The translations under genes and the position numbers were made by a program. From Rhizoctonia solani (lineage: Eukaryota > Basidiomycota > Agaricomycetes > Cantharellales > Ceratobasidiaceae), in assembly GCF_016906535.1 (NCBI RefSeq), contig NC_057370.1, positions 2,418,001-2,482,000 on the forward strand: DNA of 64,000 bases. The letters are read 5' to 3'. Below the pieces are notes generated by a model that worked only from the letters and a program-made list of their open reading frames with translations, was not told the DNA's origin and made no database searches. Position 1 is the first letter of the stretch, and each line of letters starts with the position of its first letter. Positions 23,569-33,781 of the stretch are shown here, piece by piece.

Positions 23569-23753
23569 TCAACTGCGGGTGGCCGAAACGCATGTACTTC
23601 CGCACTGGGATCAGATGAACCAAGCACGTGATTTGATGGGTGCATGGTACGAATATTAGAACACAAGACTTTTCCTACATCTTTACAGAGACATTTCATA
23701 TTCTTGGGATTTTACCTTGTGAATCGGCAAATGTATCCACGTTGACGGGTGGA

Positions 23754-25514
23754 TCATAGCTCTACCCTCGTGCCCGACTTTTTGTCCGCATGCCGTACGA
23801 TGGCTGGTTCCTTCCCAATCATTATCGAAAGCATTTCGTGAACTACATCAGCAGCTACCAGAGATGTAGTCTCGGCTGTATAATCATATGATAAGTGCCA
23901 TACAAAACATTTGACTGAGTAGAATTTTTATACCATTTGTGTCGTCTGTATAAGTTAATAATCCATTCAACAAGTTCTTAGCCGCCCCTGGTTTTAGTTC
24001 ACTAAATTACTCACAGGCCGGAGCTACCTCTACCACATCGGCGCCACTATAATATCATGAACAATAAATACTATGTAAACGTAATCTCAATAATCTTTAC
24101 GCTTACACAACGTTCAGGCCAGTAAGCCCGCGTAAGATTCGTTTGACTTCACGAGTAGTCCACCCTCTGGTACGCATTGGATATCAACCGATGATTAGAT
24201 TGGAAGAGCTTACCCAGGCTCAGGTGTTCCCGCTGCGTTTCAAAGCCAACGATTAATACGAATGAGAGAACGCCACTATCATACTTACTTGCAGGGGCTA
24301 GAGCGGGATCTACAGACTCTCTTGCTCAGACTTAGGTTACAAGCAGTCGGACCTGTACTTACCAATTACATCGATATCTAAGCTATAGGAGGATGTAAAC
24401 AGTAAGTGACGTTTAGAGCGCTTGCGCCTTACCTCAAATAAACTGGTTTATCTCCAACGTGTTTCCTGATTTTGTCGGCAATCCCGTCCGGTCCCAACTG
24501 GTCAATATCATCAGTAGTTATCATAGAGAATCCGGCGTCTTTGTCATGTTCAATATCTTCAATTCCCTGAGAAAAAAAATCTCAGTTACTGAAAGTAGTC
24601 CGAGAGAAATGCTACTTACTGCCATCTTGCATCGAATACCGGCATGTATACTACTCCCTCTAGCAACAAGGCCCTCGGTCATCGCTGTCCAAAACATAGT
24701 TCCATGAGTAATAACGGTACTGTCTTTGATACCATAGTATCCCAAAACGGGCCAAGTGTCAAGGTGACTATCAAAATGCACTACAGCGACCTCCCCATAA
24801 ACCTCATGGAGTGAACGCAGTATAGGGAGAATGACTGCGTGATCGCCTCCGAGGGTTACAATACGTGGATGAAGCTTGCCATCTTTCGCTAGATTCCTCA
24901 TGGACGCAGAGACCGCACTGGATTGAGTCGCTGCTTCGCCCCTGATCAGGGTACTGTATGCGGTCTGCATTTGGTCCATAGCATGTTTCATGTCAAACGG
25001 AACAATCGGGACCTAGCAAAAAGATTAGGTTCAGATAACAAGGATGCAATGTAAACCTACATCTCCACAATCTCGTATAACTATATCTTGTTTGTATGGG
25101 TTATAGCCTAACGCACAAGTAAGATGGCGTTTTGGTAGCAAAGAAAAACGCAGACCTACCCCATGCAGTCGTATATCCTCGAGCAGGACTAATTCTTCTG
25201 GAGCCTGAACGAATCCCATAAGGGCCAAAACGAGCGCCAGGTCTATAGGACACAGCCGAATCGAATGGCATCCCCAGAACAGCGATATCAAATGGTTTGT
25301 CTTCGTTTTCAGCTTCAAGGCATTTGGTATATGGCAAGTGTGCGAATGACAAGGGACCAGAAAAACTCATGTCAAATTGAGTGCCATATTTCTTTGCCCA
25401 GGTCTGGAACCCTTCATCTGCCCCGAGAGGGTTTTGAGAATCTTCACTGTGTCCAAGGTGCGCTCGAATGCCAGCAAAGCACGCGGCGAGCAGCGCACAA
25501 GCGGTAGGGCGCAT
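23754..25514 (-). CDS. Agmatinase/arginase-family ureohydrolase with signal-like N-terminus
   Basis: This multi-exon minus-strand gene runs from ATG 25514 to the TGA at 23754-23756. Ureohydrolases split a guanidino compound (agmatine, arginine or relatives) into urea and an amine with two Mn ions. The metal motifs are LGGDHAVILP, VHFDSHLDTW and, across an intron, SLDIDVIDPALAPA followed by TGTPEPGGWTTREV. The usual GGDHS and DAHxD are GGDHA and DSHLD here; the metal-binding His and Asp are kept. The last exon ends MIGKEPAIVRHADKKSGTRVEL. The N-terminus (MRPTACALLAACFAGIRA) looks like a signal peptide, so the enzyme may be secreted or vacuolar. Substrate is not certain: agmatinase is my best guess from the SYRPGARFGPYGIR block. 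Confidence 0.85.
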
Positions 25515-25762
25515 TGTTATATTATCGGTTGGGCCTATTATAATACCAAGCAGTTTCCCACAAGATACACGGTGGGTGTTGGCTCGAACGCTTAGGATCT
25601 CGCTTAGCCTTGCTCTTTATACTCCGCCGTTGATATGATACTGTAACACGCCATTTGATATTGGATTAAGCCACGGGATCTTCCTGTTTTATCGATAACC
25701 GGTTGTAAGTATATGCGCTTCATTATAGTATTATATGGTGCATTCCCTAAGATATAATTCAT

Positions 25763-27316
25763 TTATTGCTTGGGCGCTAGGACTCTCTCTCGAAGCCTGG
25801 TCCAGTTTCTCCAAATTTGATGCCTGTCTCGTTCCAAAACATCACCTTCACCCTCAATATTGTTTTGACCGCCCGCCCATTCCAATGCACGTTCAAAGCA
25901 TTCGAGTGCTTCTTTATCGCCCGCTCCTCCTTCGAGTAGTAGCCCCCGTAGATTCCATGCTTCAGCAGCAGACCTTCTAGCATCCCGCAGCAACGAACGA
26001 GCCGGCTGCTTCAAAGTTTTCGACGACCCAAAGACGTTCAGAAGGTTCGCATTTGGAACAGGGGGGTGCGGTATAGATGATAATGGAACATCTGGGTGAA
26101 TGCGCGGTGTACCTGTTAGCAACAGCGCTGTCTGTTCCGATCTTTCTGTCGCTTTAGAAAGGTACTCTAAAGAAGTAGCCAAATTCTTGCGAGGAGATTG
26201 TGCCCACAGGACTTCTGCCATGTGTATCATAAACAATGCAGAGCGGTGGGAAGTGAATAATTTGTGAAGTTGCTCTGGCGCTGTATCTTTAGTTATTCGT
26301 GAAAACGACGGCGGCGCGAGTTGTTCAAGTAGCGACAAGGCCGTTTCTTCAGTTTTCTTGGCGAGCTGGAGTTCTCTTTGTAGAGCATAGTTTCCTGACA
26401 TAGAAAGAAGCGTCGAAAAAATGAGACGCTGCGAATAGGGATTGGTGGGTATTTTGCTCTGGTAAACGAACCCGACTGCCTCGAGTGACCGATTCCAAGA
26501 CTCTATAGCGAGGTTCATGTCGCCCAGTCGCGCATTTAGGTCCCCTAATCGTTTGGCCACTCGTGCGGCCTCGTTTCCTTGTTTAGGAAGTAGGCCCAAA
26601 AGGGCTTGCCATTCAATTTGTGCAGCTTCAAGATTCGACCTTCCTCCCATACGCTCCACAACACCGGCATGGAGGCTCATCAGTTCCAAGATAGCAGGAT
26701 CGCTGGGCTCGGGAATGCGCTTCTGGGCTGCTTCAATAGCACCACGCAGGAAACCCTCTGCTGCCGCATATTTCCTTTCGAAGATATTCAATCCCCCGCG
26801 CTCGCCTTCGCCAGTTCCGATGACTCCCTCAAAGCTCGCTGATCCCCAGTTGAGCGGCACCCAAGCACTCCTTACAGCACGTCTAGCCCACCACCCAAGT
26901 CGGGGGTCGGTTCCGCCCTGTGTTCCGCCTGACCAGTGTTCCCGTTCGCTCTCCCAACCAAAGAAATCTTCCTTGAGCTCTGGCCTAAGCTCCACATGCT
27001 CGACCCATTGATGAGCGGCTTCAAGACCTAGGGCGGTGCTCGCAACAATCAAGCCAAGTCCACCCAAAGAGTATTTGATAATCCGGTGGAAAACCGAGAA
27101 TGCGAATGCAGTTGGGCGGGCGTAGTTCTCTTGTTGGCTTTGAAAGTTCTCTATCTCGGCAGTGGTTGGTCTAGTGGAACTAGGAGTATGTGGCACATTC
27201 GAGGGTGTGCCTGAGTTTCGACGCAATGGAGTGAAGGGATATGCATAATGTGAAACGATGGGGGAGGCAGAAAACCTGGTGTGTGCGAGTTGGGGTCTAC
27301 GAGCTGCCTGAAGCAT
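25763..27316 (-). CDS. Mitochondrial inner-membrane TPR protein (Mgr3-like)
   Basis: A single uninterrupted frame of 517 codons, notable in a window where most genes have many introns. The first ~40 residues are Arg/Ser-rich like a matrix-targeting signal. One transmembrane segment lies around residues 85-105 (YSLGGLGLIVASTALGLEAA). The rest is helical with repeat-like pairs of helices (AARVAKRLGDLNARLGDMNL, AEAWNLRGLLLEGGAGDKEA) resembling tetratricopeptide repeats. The order of targeting signal, one membrane span and TPR domain facing the intermembrane space matches yeast Mgr3, an adaptor of the i-AAA protease Yme1 of about 500 residues. Similarity beyond the layout is not visible by eye, so the name is tentative. 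Confidence 0.65.
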   Translation of the reverse strand: MLQAARRPQLAHTRFSASPIVSHYAYPFTPLRRNSGTPSNVPHTPSSTRPTTAEIENFQSQQENYARPTAFAFSVFHRIIKYSLGGLGLIVASTALGLEAAHQWVEHVELRPELKEDFFGWESEREHWSGGTQGGTDPRLGWWARRAVRSAWVPLNWGSASFEGVIGTGEGERGGLNIFERKYAAAEGFLRGAIEAAQKRIPEPSDPAILELMSLHAGVVERMGGRSNLEAAQIEWQALLGLLPKQGNEAARVAKRLGDLNARLGDMNLAIESWNRSLEAVGFVYQSKIPTNPYSQRLIFSTLLSMSGNYALQRELQLAKKTEETALSLLEQLAPPSFSRITKDTAPEQLHKLFTSHRSALFMIHMAEVLWAQSPRKNLATSLEYLSKATERSEQTALLLTGTPRIHPDVPLSSIPHPPVPNANLLNVFGSSKTLKQPARSLLRDARRSAAEAWNLRGLLLEGGAGDKEALECFERALEWAGGQNNIEGEGDVLERDRHQIWRNWTRLRERVLAPKQ

Positions 27317-27426
27317 AGTTTGAATGGGCTTGTAGTGCTATCACTTCAATAGCAAGAAAGGTATGATCGACTGAGCTCAGATGCGATCGAGGCCAAGCCT
27401 GTAAAGATTACAATGTTAATCCCGCT

Positions 27427-29955
27427 ATGATGAAATTATGGCATTGTGCAATATCCCTTTTGCTTATCCGGGGTTTGGGCGCTTATATGACTATCGCACA
27501 AACCACCATGGTCAGATTTTATAGCCGGTTCATTATAGCTTCTGCCTTCTGGACTTTCGCGGAACCTATCGTTGCTACACGAGCCATATTGACAATATTG
27601 CGCTCTTTCTACGGCCCAGATGATTTGCTCTATCTTGGTAAACTCATCCATGAATGGCCTCGAGTATTATATCCATTTTCAATTGTGCTCAACGAGCTGG
27701 TTTTATCCTATGTCACGTCGGTAAGACGGAAACGTGAAATGAAGCGACTAGGCTGCTACGATCTGATTCCACGAGTGAAAGTATGCCTTTAAACTTAAAG
27801 GTCTATTCATAACCTCATTGTTCGCATCCGGGATAAGGGTCGCTGGATTGGGAATATCGACGTCCTTATAGCTATCGTTGAGTATTCAGCTTTAACACAC
27901 CTGCCTATCATGAATCTGTGACGCTTCAAGACGCGCAATGAAGCAAATGAATACTGCGGTGATATATTCGCCGAGTGGGCTGAGAAGTATGGCCCCACAT
28001 TCGACATGAATATCCTTTGGGCCCACCAGGTACATTTTTACTTAACCCTCGCCAGGAATCGTCTAATGATAGAGTGTACAGATTGTCACAGGCAAGCACA
28101 ATAATTCGGTACAATACGGAGCTGGCCTAAGTAGATTAATAAATAGTCGATCCATCTAACGTCAAGCATATCGTCGGTTAGTACATGTACTCGCCCAAGG
28201 ATGAATCGCGGCTCTGAGGCATACCAAGCCACATCTTTCAATCAATTTGAAAAGGGGGAGAAGTTTCATGATATGTTAGAAGGCTTTTTAGGAACGGGTA
28301 TATTCAACTCGGACGGAGAAACCTGGAAACTTGTACGTTCCACCTCTCCGGCTATAAGGAATGCCTAATAAATTATAAGCATCGCTCTATGGCGAGGCCA
28401 TTTTTTGATCGAGAAAGAGTGGTTAATCAATCTCATTTTGAACGACATACTGGGAGGCTGAAGTCATTACTGGGTGTGCTATCCGACAAGGACGATTCAT
28501 CATTCGATATACAAGTTGGGTATCACATATTACCCAAATTCATAATGCTAAATATTCCATAGGATCTTTTTAGCCGTTACACTCTGGATTTTACCATGGG
28601 TTGGTTCATTATTATCAATGATCCGAACATAGCACTAACTTATGAGCACTTGTACGTAGCCTTCCTATTTGGATTAGACTCCCGTACTATGGTTCCCCCT
28701 CATTTGATCACCAAAGAATCAGAGAAATTGATGTTTGCATTCGATACTCTTCGCAAAGCAGCGTCAACACGAATTAGGATGTGCGTAATCCATTCATCAC
28801 TGTCGTATATTACTTCAATTTTGGAGTAGCGGGTCAAATTGGCCCTTGTTTGAGCTATTTTCTGATAGGATGAAGGACTCGAGGCGAACCGTTGATGCAT
28901 ATATTATGCCTATCGTAAACGAAGCAATAGAAAGAAACCAATCCATCGCTCAGGGCGATGATGACGCTACAAGGACGTTCTTGGAGTACCTGGTAACAGT
29001 TAGCAATGGTGCATTACCTTAAATTAGTGACTTATCTGTTGCTTAATCTAATCTCGGATAGACCCGAAACTTATCCGCGATACTTTGGTTTCTTTCTTGT
29101 TAGCTGGACGAGATACAGTAAGTAGCTCAGAATAATCAAGCACATTCCGTCCCTAATAAGATATACAGTCTGCGTCGTTGCTTACATTTACTATCTATGT
29201 ATTGGCCCTGTATCCGGATACCTACGACCAACTTTCCAAGGAAATCAACAGCATCGTCAATGACGATCGCCCGTGTACCTTTGAGGAAATTAAGAGTATG
29301 CGATACCGTAAGTCAGATAAATCGCGATCTGAACAAAGTAGGATATGTTAATTAGTCATAACATTCTAAAGTGCGCGCGTTGATTAACGAAACGTTGAGA
29401 GTCTTTCCCCCTGTTCCATTTAACATTCGTCGGTCAAAAAACCTTCCGTCTATTCTACCGTCAAGCTTATCGAGGGCACAAAACGGGTTGTTCTTATACC
29501 CTAGGTGTTCAATAACATACTCGCTTCTTCATATCCATAGGCGAAAGGACATATGGGGAGATGACGCGGAAGAATTTAAGCCGGGTAGATGGCTCGCGGA
29601 GGATCCTCAAAAGGTTCATACAACGAATCCGTTTGCTTTTATTCCGTTCAACGGAGGTCCCAGGATGGTATGTTTTTCTTTAGTAAAATACTATATCGGA
29701 TGCATCATATGTGACTACGTTTTGAAGTGCCTGGGACAAAACTTAGCCTACTTGCTGGTATCTCATACCATCGTCGAATTGGTCCGTAGCTTTACATGGA
29801 GCCTAAGCTCCCATATACAACAAGCAAAGCCGCCTGTCAACTGGCGTGGAGAGCCAGGCAGAAAAGGAGAAGAGCAATGCTGGCCTAAATCGTCCCTGAC
29901 GCTGTATTCAGATGTAAGTAAGCCTAGTTCTTGGAAGGTTCCAAGGTACTCATGA
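27427..29955 (+). CDS. Cytochrome P450 (CYP63-like), 14 exons
   Basis: Fourteen exons (27427-27780, 27838-27876, 27931-28029, 28082-28091, 28147-28176, 28229-28332, 28380-28514, 28563-28599, 28660-28780, 28827-29008, 29062-29117, 29169-29307, 29372-29667, 29728-29955) join in phase to about 609 residues. P450s are ER-anchored monooxygenases; the hydrophobic N-terminus fits an anchor. Landmarks are the I-helix LLAGRDTSAS, ETLR of the K-helix ExxR, the PGRW block and the heme site FNGGPRMCLG, whose cysteine follows an intron. CYP63-type enzymes oxidise alkanes and aromatics in other basidiomycetes; the substrate here is unknown. Exon 4 has only 10 nt and is followed by a GC-AG intron (28092-28146). 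A read-through TGA near 27918 is removed by the intron 27877-27930. The exact C-terminal end is less certain. Confidence 0.87.
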
Positions 29956-30068
29956 ATTGCAACCCCAATGAAAAGGGTGGATTATTTATTAGAATGAATA
30001 AGAAGGGAGTGGGTTCGACCTGGTAGCTATTTCAAAACGTCAAAATTGAGCATATATGTACTGTTACA

Positions 30069-33000
30069 TTAGTCGAAAATTCGGACACCATCGATTCCCA
30101 AACTCCTCCGCGCTTGAATGACACCAGCCATCTCTTTAATAAACTCCTCTAGTATCACAGTATTATCAAGAAGCTGGGATAGCGTGATGCGTTTCTTGTC
30201 CTTTCTATCTCTGTCTCTTGACCCTACTTGCTCGCCGCTTTCAGGGTCCTTCCACGCAGTAAACACGTCGTCTTCTACATGCACACTCGATGGTTTTCTA
30301 TCGGATGCCCATGGTCCGGTAATGGGCTCTGCAGCAGCAAATCCATCGAGGTCAATAGCAGACGTATTATGGTAGTGAGAGCTGAACGGTGTTGATGGGA
30401 CAACCTTGGGTTCCCCACCTCGTGGCGGAGTAGTAGGCTCTGGAGCGACAGAGCCAGTGGGTGATTTAACCTTTTTGGAGGATAAAAATGACATGAACGA
30501 AGACCCAGTTCTGTTCTTTGGGCGCTGGGGCGTTTCTGGAGTTGCTGGTAGTGGCGATGAGCAGGGGGCCCAGTCGCTAGTAATATCTAGCGAGAGGTCC
30601 AAGTTCAAAGCATCGCTAATATTCTCCGAAAATAGTAAGCCTTGACGGCGATCCGTTAGATGTTTATCGAAGCCTGAAATGCGGCTTCGGTAGCGTTCGA
30701 GCTGAATAACAAGCCCAAGGAGGCATCATAAATCACGGGTCGTGTTTCAGCGTCGTTTGGATTTATAAAAGTAGGGGCTAGCTCGAGTGATTCCGTCGAG
30801 TCAATAGATCGATCATCGCCATCGTCAGGATTTTGGAATGCTTTGGAGTTCGGCGGTTGAGATTCGGCATCGAAAGCGAGCCATCCGACCATTGACCTGT
30901 TGGGACAACAGGATATAGCAGTCAGCACGCCGGTAAGAGCGATATTGTATTCGGGGGTTTGTACGAAAAAGTGCCTTAGAGAGCGTAATAATAGTTTCAG
31001 CAAAGAGTCATTTGGTTGAAGTTTATGCTTCCAACTCATATAGGAGGAGTCGCCATCCAGAGTTCGACAATAGCAGATTTCGGATTGAACTATCTCCAAG
31101 GCATCGCGCACGTAATTCTCATAACCTGTACTAAAAACGTCTAGCTCGTTGCTTGGGTTGATGCGCGATACGAGTGATAGATATAGCCCAAGCTCGCGCT
31201 CGTGGGTGGCGTAAGTAATGGTTCTATGAATCGCACCAGAGATCAACTTGGTGAGCGCAGGAGGTACCTTGGGAGAGTGCTTCGCCTTTTCTTCCCCAGG
31301 GTATACAAACTCTTCGTCCGAGTCCGAATCCAAGGGAGGGGCCTCGGCCGTTTCTACGGTTGGTGGAGGTGGCAACATAACTTCTGGGAAAGCTGTAGCC
31401 TGAGGGTCGCCTACAACAGAGAGGAGCTGATCGGTACACATCTCGCAATGCTGCTCTAGTAGGCAATGAAGGAGTTTCAATGACGCGGTTGCTGATGAAG
31501 AAAATTCAGAGTTTAAATTGGAGAATATAAAGTCCTTGAGAGTAAAACGACCAAGAGAAGAGTAATAAGTGGATTGGCGCTTGTTTGCGGGCTCCTTCTC
31601 TAGGAGGGTCATGGCACTACTCTTGCGGCGGTTCTTTTTTACTGCTCGAGTTGCGGAATCTGAGATCTCTGTCGGGCGTCCATAGTCGGTACCTTCGCTC
31701 ACTAGGTATTTCACGAGAGCATCGGTCAATCTCCCGTGTTTCAACGTCCTAAGCATGGTTTCGATATAGGAGAGGACGGCAACCGCGCTCCCATCCGCAT
31801 CTGAACACTCCAGGATCGAGGGGTATAAGACGTTTTCCAAAAAGACTCTTTTAAATGCTCGTATGATGGCGTCGGATATTGCAGTTCCCACTAATGCTGA
31901 AGGATCAAGAGTTTGTTCGGGATTGTTGTCTGTGGCTCCAGTTTCTCCCATACGCGAGTACACCGATGCATCATTGCGTTTTAGAACATCTTGGATGAAC
32001 TCGGCCATCTTTAAGAAATGATCTAAACGGCCCCGAAATTCTTGACTAGTGGATACACCAATATTGAGTTCCCGGCCCCTCTCTTCTGCTTCCTCAAGGC
32101 GGGCTGCTTCCTCCTCGTTAGAAACCACATGATGACCGCCCAAGAGCATGCCGCCATTTTGCGCTTCTGATTCAGCCGCATAGTCACGTTGCACCTCGAG
32201 TTTGTAAGGCAGAACCGAATATACAGCAGCGAGGCCAGCACCAAGAACATCAGAAAAGTCGCCATCTAGAACATATTCGGCCAAGGCAAGCGCTGCGTCA
32301 GATGCTGGGTCTGGGCGACCGGCCTCACTATCGTCTGAGGAGCCCGGATGATCCGAGATAGACATGGCCACATCGAGTAGAAATAACAACCCGGCCCGAG
32401 CCAAGTCACCTATCTTGCCCTCGCGATGGACGAAACGGAGCAAATAGTTGAAGAGTAGGAACTCGTACTCAGGTTTAGCCTGGGGTGGATTTCCTGTCAC
32501 AGTCAACACAGAAGACGCGGGGGAAGGTGCCCTTGGGATGGTCGACATCAAGCTACGTGCTGGGCGATTGGCTGCCTCTTCTTCTGCCTCCTTTTCCGCT
32601 GTTTCTTCTTCATCCTCTTCGTCAAATGAATATGATTTTTGTGACTGAAACCAGTGTTTGTCGTGAAAAAATATCATGAGAAGCTCCCGGTAAGTTCTAA
32701 TGCGGCTGCAAAGGGTGCAGAGAAGGTCAACGACTAAGTTCCAGAAAGTAAGTCAGCACTCAAGTGGTTAGAGGGTATATACATACGGTCTTCTTCATAG
32801 TTCGCGACACTGGTCCTTTGGGATACACTGGCAGCACCCATGGCCTTCGATGAACTGAATGAGGTTTCGTCGATCAAGTCACCAATACACACACGTAGCA
32901 GCCGGAGAACTGCTTTATGAACGACTGCATGGACAAGAAATTGCTCGTCCATCAGAACCACGAGATTTCCAACGGTTTTTAATACTTCAGCCTGGACGCC

Positions 33001-33462
33001 AAACGGTCGGTCAGCTTCGCTAAGACTAACTAGTGTGCCTAGGATATCTGAACGGGAATTAGGCGAGGTACATAACGAACAACACCACATACCATTCTTA
33101 AGCAACGACTCCAAACACGCTCCAGTAGATCTGTACCATTATTCAATGAATATTCTATGTGGATTGGATATCTCCACGTACTCTTGATCCCCTCTGGTGG
33201 ATTCCCATACAAGAGCGTCGACCATGGCTTGAAGATGAGCAGGTACGTTTGTAGATCCAATCCCCCTAGTTAGCTGTCTTTCGTCTGGAATTAGAAGAGT
33301 ATTCTATATTCCTGTTGTTATTTAGAGAATAAAATTGGCAGACACCAGCTAAAAACGCACCTTGACTTCTGCCCATGCCATTTGGAAGTCGCCCAAATGG
33401 TCGCGTGCGGGCTTCGGCGTTGCTGCCACTTGTGGCCGCAAGAACTTGGCAAAGTATTCCAT
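30069..33462 (-). CDS. FHIP-family Hook-interacting protein (RAI16/FAM160-like)
   Basis: Six exons (33462-33361, 33303-33182, 33130-33093, 33047-32787, 32733-30737, 30701-30069) join in phase to about 1050 residues. FHIP proteins form the FHF complex with FTS and Hook and tie dynein to early endosomes, a trafficking system important in hyphae. Visible landmarks are the N-terminal MEYFAKFLRPQ, STGACLESLLKNG, FGVQAEVLKTVGNLVVL, RTYRELLMIFFHDKHW and near the end FDKHLTDRRQGLLFSENI. A Ser/Pro-rich tail follows. I start at the ATG at 33462, because the residues after it match the family start better than those of the upstream ATG at 33609. The last junction is odd: either a 35 nt intron (30702-30736) or a one-base frameshift is needed. 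Confidence 0.83.
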
Positions 33463-33781
33463 CCCTTTCTGTTCGTTAGAGCGAGAACTCTCGACTGGGT
33501 ATCTGTTCGGGTCGTGATGCGGGTGCTCGGAGAGTGTAAGTCTGGGTTGGTACTTATCCAAATTACCACAAATGATACGGTTACGTGAGCCACCGCCCAT
33601 ACAACTCAAATCTCATCCAACCATGTATACAAAGGTATGTGTATATCACCGAGTATTTTTGAAGCCCTCGCGATCTTTGGCAGCCTCATTCGATACCAAA
33701 AATAAAATAAAATAAACTTTCATATGGTTGCATTATTCACCTAACTACAAGGGCGACTCAATCTGGATCTACAAAAGAACT
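33463..33781. other. Short intergenic region
   Basis: About 320 bases lie between the start of the FHIP gene and the stop of the copper ATPase. It should hold the FHIP promoter and the ATPase terminator. I see no conserved frame; an A-rich run lies near 33700. Confidence 0.4.

Noticed and set aside
27840..28029. In-frame TGA in the P450 gene (near 27918), suggesting a pseudogene
   Set aside because: A 54 nt GT..AAG intron (27877-27930) removes it and joins two family-like segments in phase.
30406..32679. Plus-strand frames over the FHIP gene
   Set aside because: They are antisense shadows of the long coding exon; composition mirrors it.
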